A stretch of DNA of 64,000 nucleotides from NCBI RefSeq assembly GCF_007644105.1, contig NZ_VFAC01000018.1, positions 1-64,000 on the forward strand. The letters are read 5' to 3'. A program made the position numbers and the translations under genes. Positions 62,451 to 64,000 of this stretch are shown piece by piece; position 1 is the first letter of the stretch; each line of letters opens with the position of its first letter. This DNA comes from Elioraea rosea (lineage in GTDB: Bacteria > Pseudomonadota > Alphaproteobacteria > Acetobacterales > Acetobacteraceae). Below the pieces are notes generated by a model. The model worked only from the letters and a program-made list of their open reading frames with translations. It made no database searches and had not been told where the DNA came from.

Positions 62451-63749
62451 CTATCCGCGCCCCATCAGCGCATTCGGCAGGGCAGTGACGATCGGGGGGT
62501 AGAGGGTGATCGCGGCGAGTACCACGAGCATCGCGAGGATCAGCGGCGCGCCTTCGACGGCGAAACGCGTCAGCTTCACGCCGAGGATGCCGCAGGCGGT
62601 GTACATCATCGTCCCGACCGGCGGCGTCACCCCGCCGATGGTGAGGTTGACCACCAGCACCAGCCCGAAATGCACCGGGTCGATGCCGAGCCGTGCGGCA
62701 ACGGGCACGAGGATCGGCGCAAGAAGGATCAGCGCCGCCGTTCCCTCGATCAGCATGCCGACGAACAGCAGAAGCAGGTTCACGAGCAGAAGCAGGACGA
62801 GCGGATCCCCCGTCGCCGCGGCGAGCACGGTGGCGAGCCGCGGCGGGATGCGCTCCCACGCCATGTAGAAGCCGAAGCTTCCCGCGGCACAGATGATGAG
62901 CATCACCGTCGCGGTGGCGAGCACGCTTTCGGTGAGGATCTCCGGCAGGTCCGACAGGCGAAGCTCGCGATGGGCGAAGAAGCCGACGAGAAGGGCATAC
63001 ACCACCGTCATCGCGCCGGCCTCCGTCGGCGTGAAGATGCCGTAGCGTATGCCGACGAGGATGTAGACCGGGATGGTCAGCGCCCAGGCCGCCTCGCGGA
63101 ACGCCACCCCGAGCGCGGGCAGGCCTGCGAAATGCTCGCGCGCAGGCTTGAAGCCGCGCCGGCGGGACACCGCCCAGGTCGCACCCATCAGCGCCGCGCA
63201 CAGCAACAGGCCCGGAACGACGCCGCCGAGGAAGAGGCGTCCGACCGAGACATCGGCGAGGAACCCGTACACGACGAGCCCGATGCCCGGGGGGATGATC
63301 GGCGTGATCACCGCGGCGCAGGCGATCACGGCCGCGCTGAACCCCGGCGCATAGCCGCGGCGGATCATCTCCGGCCCGAGCATCTTGGCCTGCATCGCGG
63401 CCTCGGCGTTGGCGGAGGCGGAGAGCCCGCCCATCAGCGTCGCGAGCACGATGTTCGCCTGGGCGAGCCCGCCCACCGTGTGGCCCACGAGCGCATCGGC
63501 GAGGTTCATCAGCCGTCGGGTGATGCCCGCACGGTTCATGATCGCGCCCGCGAGGATGAAGAAGGGCACGGCGAGAAGCGGGAAGCTGTCGGTCGCGGCG
63601 ACGATCCGTTGCGCGAAGATCTCGAGCGGAAGCCCCTCGGCAGAGACGAAGAAGGCGAGCGCTGCGATGCCCATCGCGAAGGCCACGGGGACGTTCAGCG
63701 CGAAGAGGCCGAGCATCACCCAGATGGGCCAGAGGGTGAGGCCGCTCAA
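62451..63749 (-). CDS. TRAP transporter large permease (DctM family)
   Basis: A 432-residue membrane protein with about 12 helices. The family blocks VPFFILAGAIMNRAGITRRL, ATLMGGLSASANAEAA, ITPIIPPGIGLVVYGFLADV and GGVTPPVGTMMYTACGILGV are present. TTG 63749 is the start, fixed by a TTGA overlap with the stop of the small permease gene. It imports organic acids with Na+ using a periplasmic binding protein not seen in the window. Confidence 0.94.
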   Translation of the reverse strand: MSGLTLWPIWVMLGLFALNVPVAFAMGIAALAFFVSAEGLPLEIFAQRIVAATDSFPLLAVPFFILAGAIMNRAGITRRLMNLADALVGHTVGGLAQANIVLATLMGGLSASANAEAAMQAKMLGPEMIRRGYAPGFSAAVIACAAVITPIIPPGIGLVVYGFLADVSVGRLFLGGVVPGLLLCAALMGATWAVSRRRGFKPAREHFAGLPALGVAFREAAWALTIPVYILVGIRYGIFTPTEAGAMTVVYALLVGFFAHRELRLSDLPEILTESVLATATVMLIICAAGSFGFYMAWERIPPRLATVLAAATGDPLVLLLLVNLLLLFVGMLIEGTAALILLAPILVPVAARLGIDPVHFGLVLVVNLTIGGVTPPVGTMMYTACGILGVKLTRFAVEGAPLILAMLVVLAAITLYPPIVTALPNALMGRG

Positions 63750-64000
63750 CGCATCCTCGGCTCGCGCAGCATCCGTTCGGCCATGCGCACCGCCATCAGG
63801 GCGAAGCCGGTCGCGGGCGCGAGATAGAGCACCGCGAGCGGCAGGCGAAGCACGGCGGAGGGGTTGTCGGTATTGGCCAGGCTGAACTCGAAGGCGAGGA
63901 CGGAAGCAACCGCGCAGAACCCGATGCTCGCGAGCCGCGCGCCGGCATTGATCGTTGCCTGAACCGCCGCAGGCAGGGCTGCGGTGAGCATGTCGATCGC
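63746..64000 (-). CDS. TRAP transporter small permease (DctQ family), 5' end outside window
   Basis: The frame is open to base 64000, so only the last 84 codons are seen. It shows two hydrophobic helices (LASIGFCAVASVLAFEFSLA; LPLAVLYLAPATGFALMAVR) and the short basic end typical of DctQ. An internal ATG at 63991 is not the likely start, since the family has about 160-200 residues. It overlaps the large permease gene by 4 bp. Confidence 0.85.
   Translation of the reverse strand, partial: AIDMLTAALPAAVQATINAGARLASIGFCAVASVLAFEFSLANTDNPSAVLRLPLAVLYLAPATGFALMAVRMAERMLREPRMR

Overview
The window is 64 kb of GC-rich bacterial chromosome. Several traits point to an alphaproteobacterium of the Rhodospirillales/Acetobacteraceae type, perhaps Elioraea- or Roseomonas-like. 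These traits are an RpoH-type sigma factor beside an RluD-like gene, a tRNA-Glu(CTC), tripartite (TctC) and TRAP transport proteins, DUF849 enzymes, a PEP-CTERM protein and strong GC3 bias. The placement is inferred from gene content only.

Layout. 1-12.9 kb is ordinary chromosome: a caspase-like protein cut by the window edge, a glutathione S-transferase, a hybrid kinase/OmpR regulator pair, gamma-glutamyltransferase, an RND efflux operon (adaptor, pump, TetR), and a divergent EamA/MarR pair with two palindromic operators. 12.9-26.2 kb is one large minus-strand operon. It encodes a dipeptide-type ABC importer followed by five consecutive M20 metallohydrolase paralogues joined by overlapping stops and starts, and a sixth paralogue is divergent from it. 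The importer's binding protein appears circularly permuted, and all six M20 proteins lack the usual C-terminal metal-binding His. 26.3-35.3 kb is a catabolic island: a GntR regulator, two amidases and an orphan TctC binding protein on the minus strand; a TIM-barrel isomerase, two DUF849 (beta-keto acid cleavage) enzymes and a second, normally ordered ABC binding protein on the plus strand. Together the two regions look built to import and dismantle amide- or peptide-like compounds.

35.4-43.4 kb holds a PQQ-type sugar dehydrogenase with a c-type cytochrome, then a decaying stretch. This stretch has a P-type ATPase remnant with two large deletions, an AraC regulator and a PEP-CTERM protein each interrupted by one in-frame TAA, a methyltransferase, an SDR and a possible LysR remnant.

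43.47-58.17 kb is a 14.7-kb integrated element bounded by a 46-bp direct repeat made from the 3' end of tRNA-Glu(CTC). It carries a tyrosine integrase with candidate arm sites at both ends, a small excisionase-like HTH protein, a Prim-Pol domain protein, a RepA-like ATPase and an iteron/hairpin block that looks like an origin. Its cargo is a UvrD-like helicase coupled to a 39-codon upstream gene, two secreted thermonuclease paralogues, a HEPN-domain protein with an unknown partner, and several unrecognised proteins. I see no conjugation or virion genes, so it resembles a replicating integrative island or satellite.

58.2-64 kb returns to conserved chromosome: threonine aldolase, DUF2256, a JAMM protease and a small membrane protein in one operon, an RluD-like synthase, rpoH preceded by a CIRCE-like inverted repeat and followed by a clear terminator, and a TRAP transporter that runs off the window.
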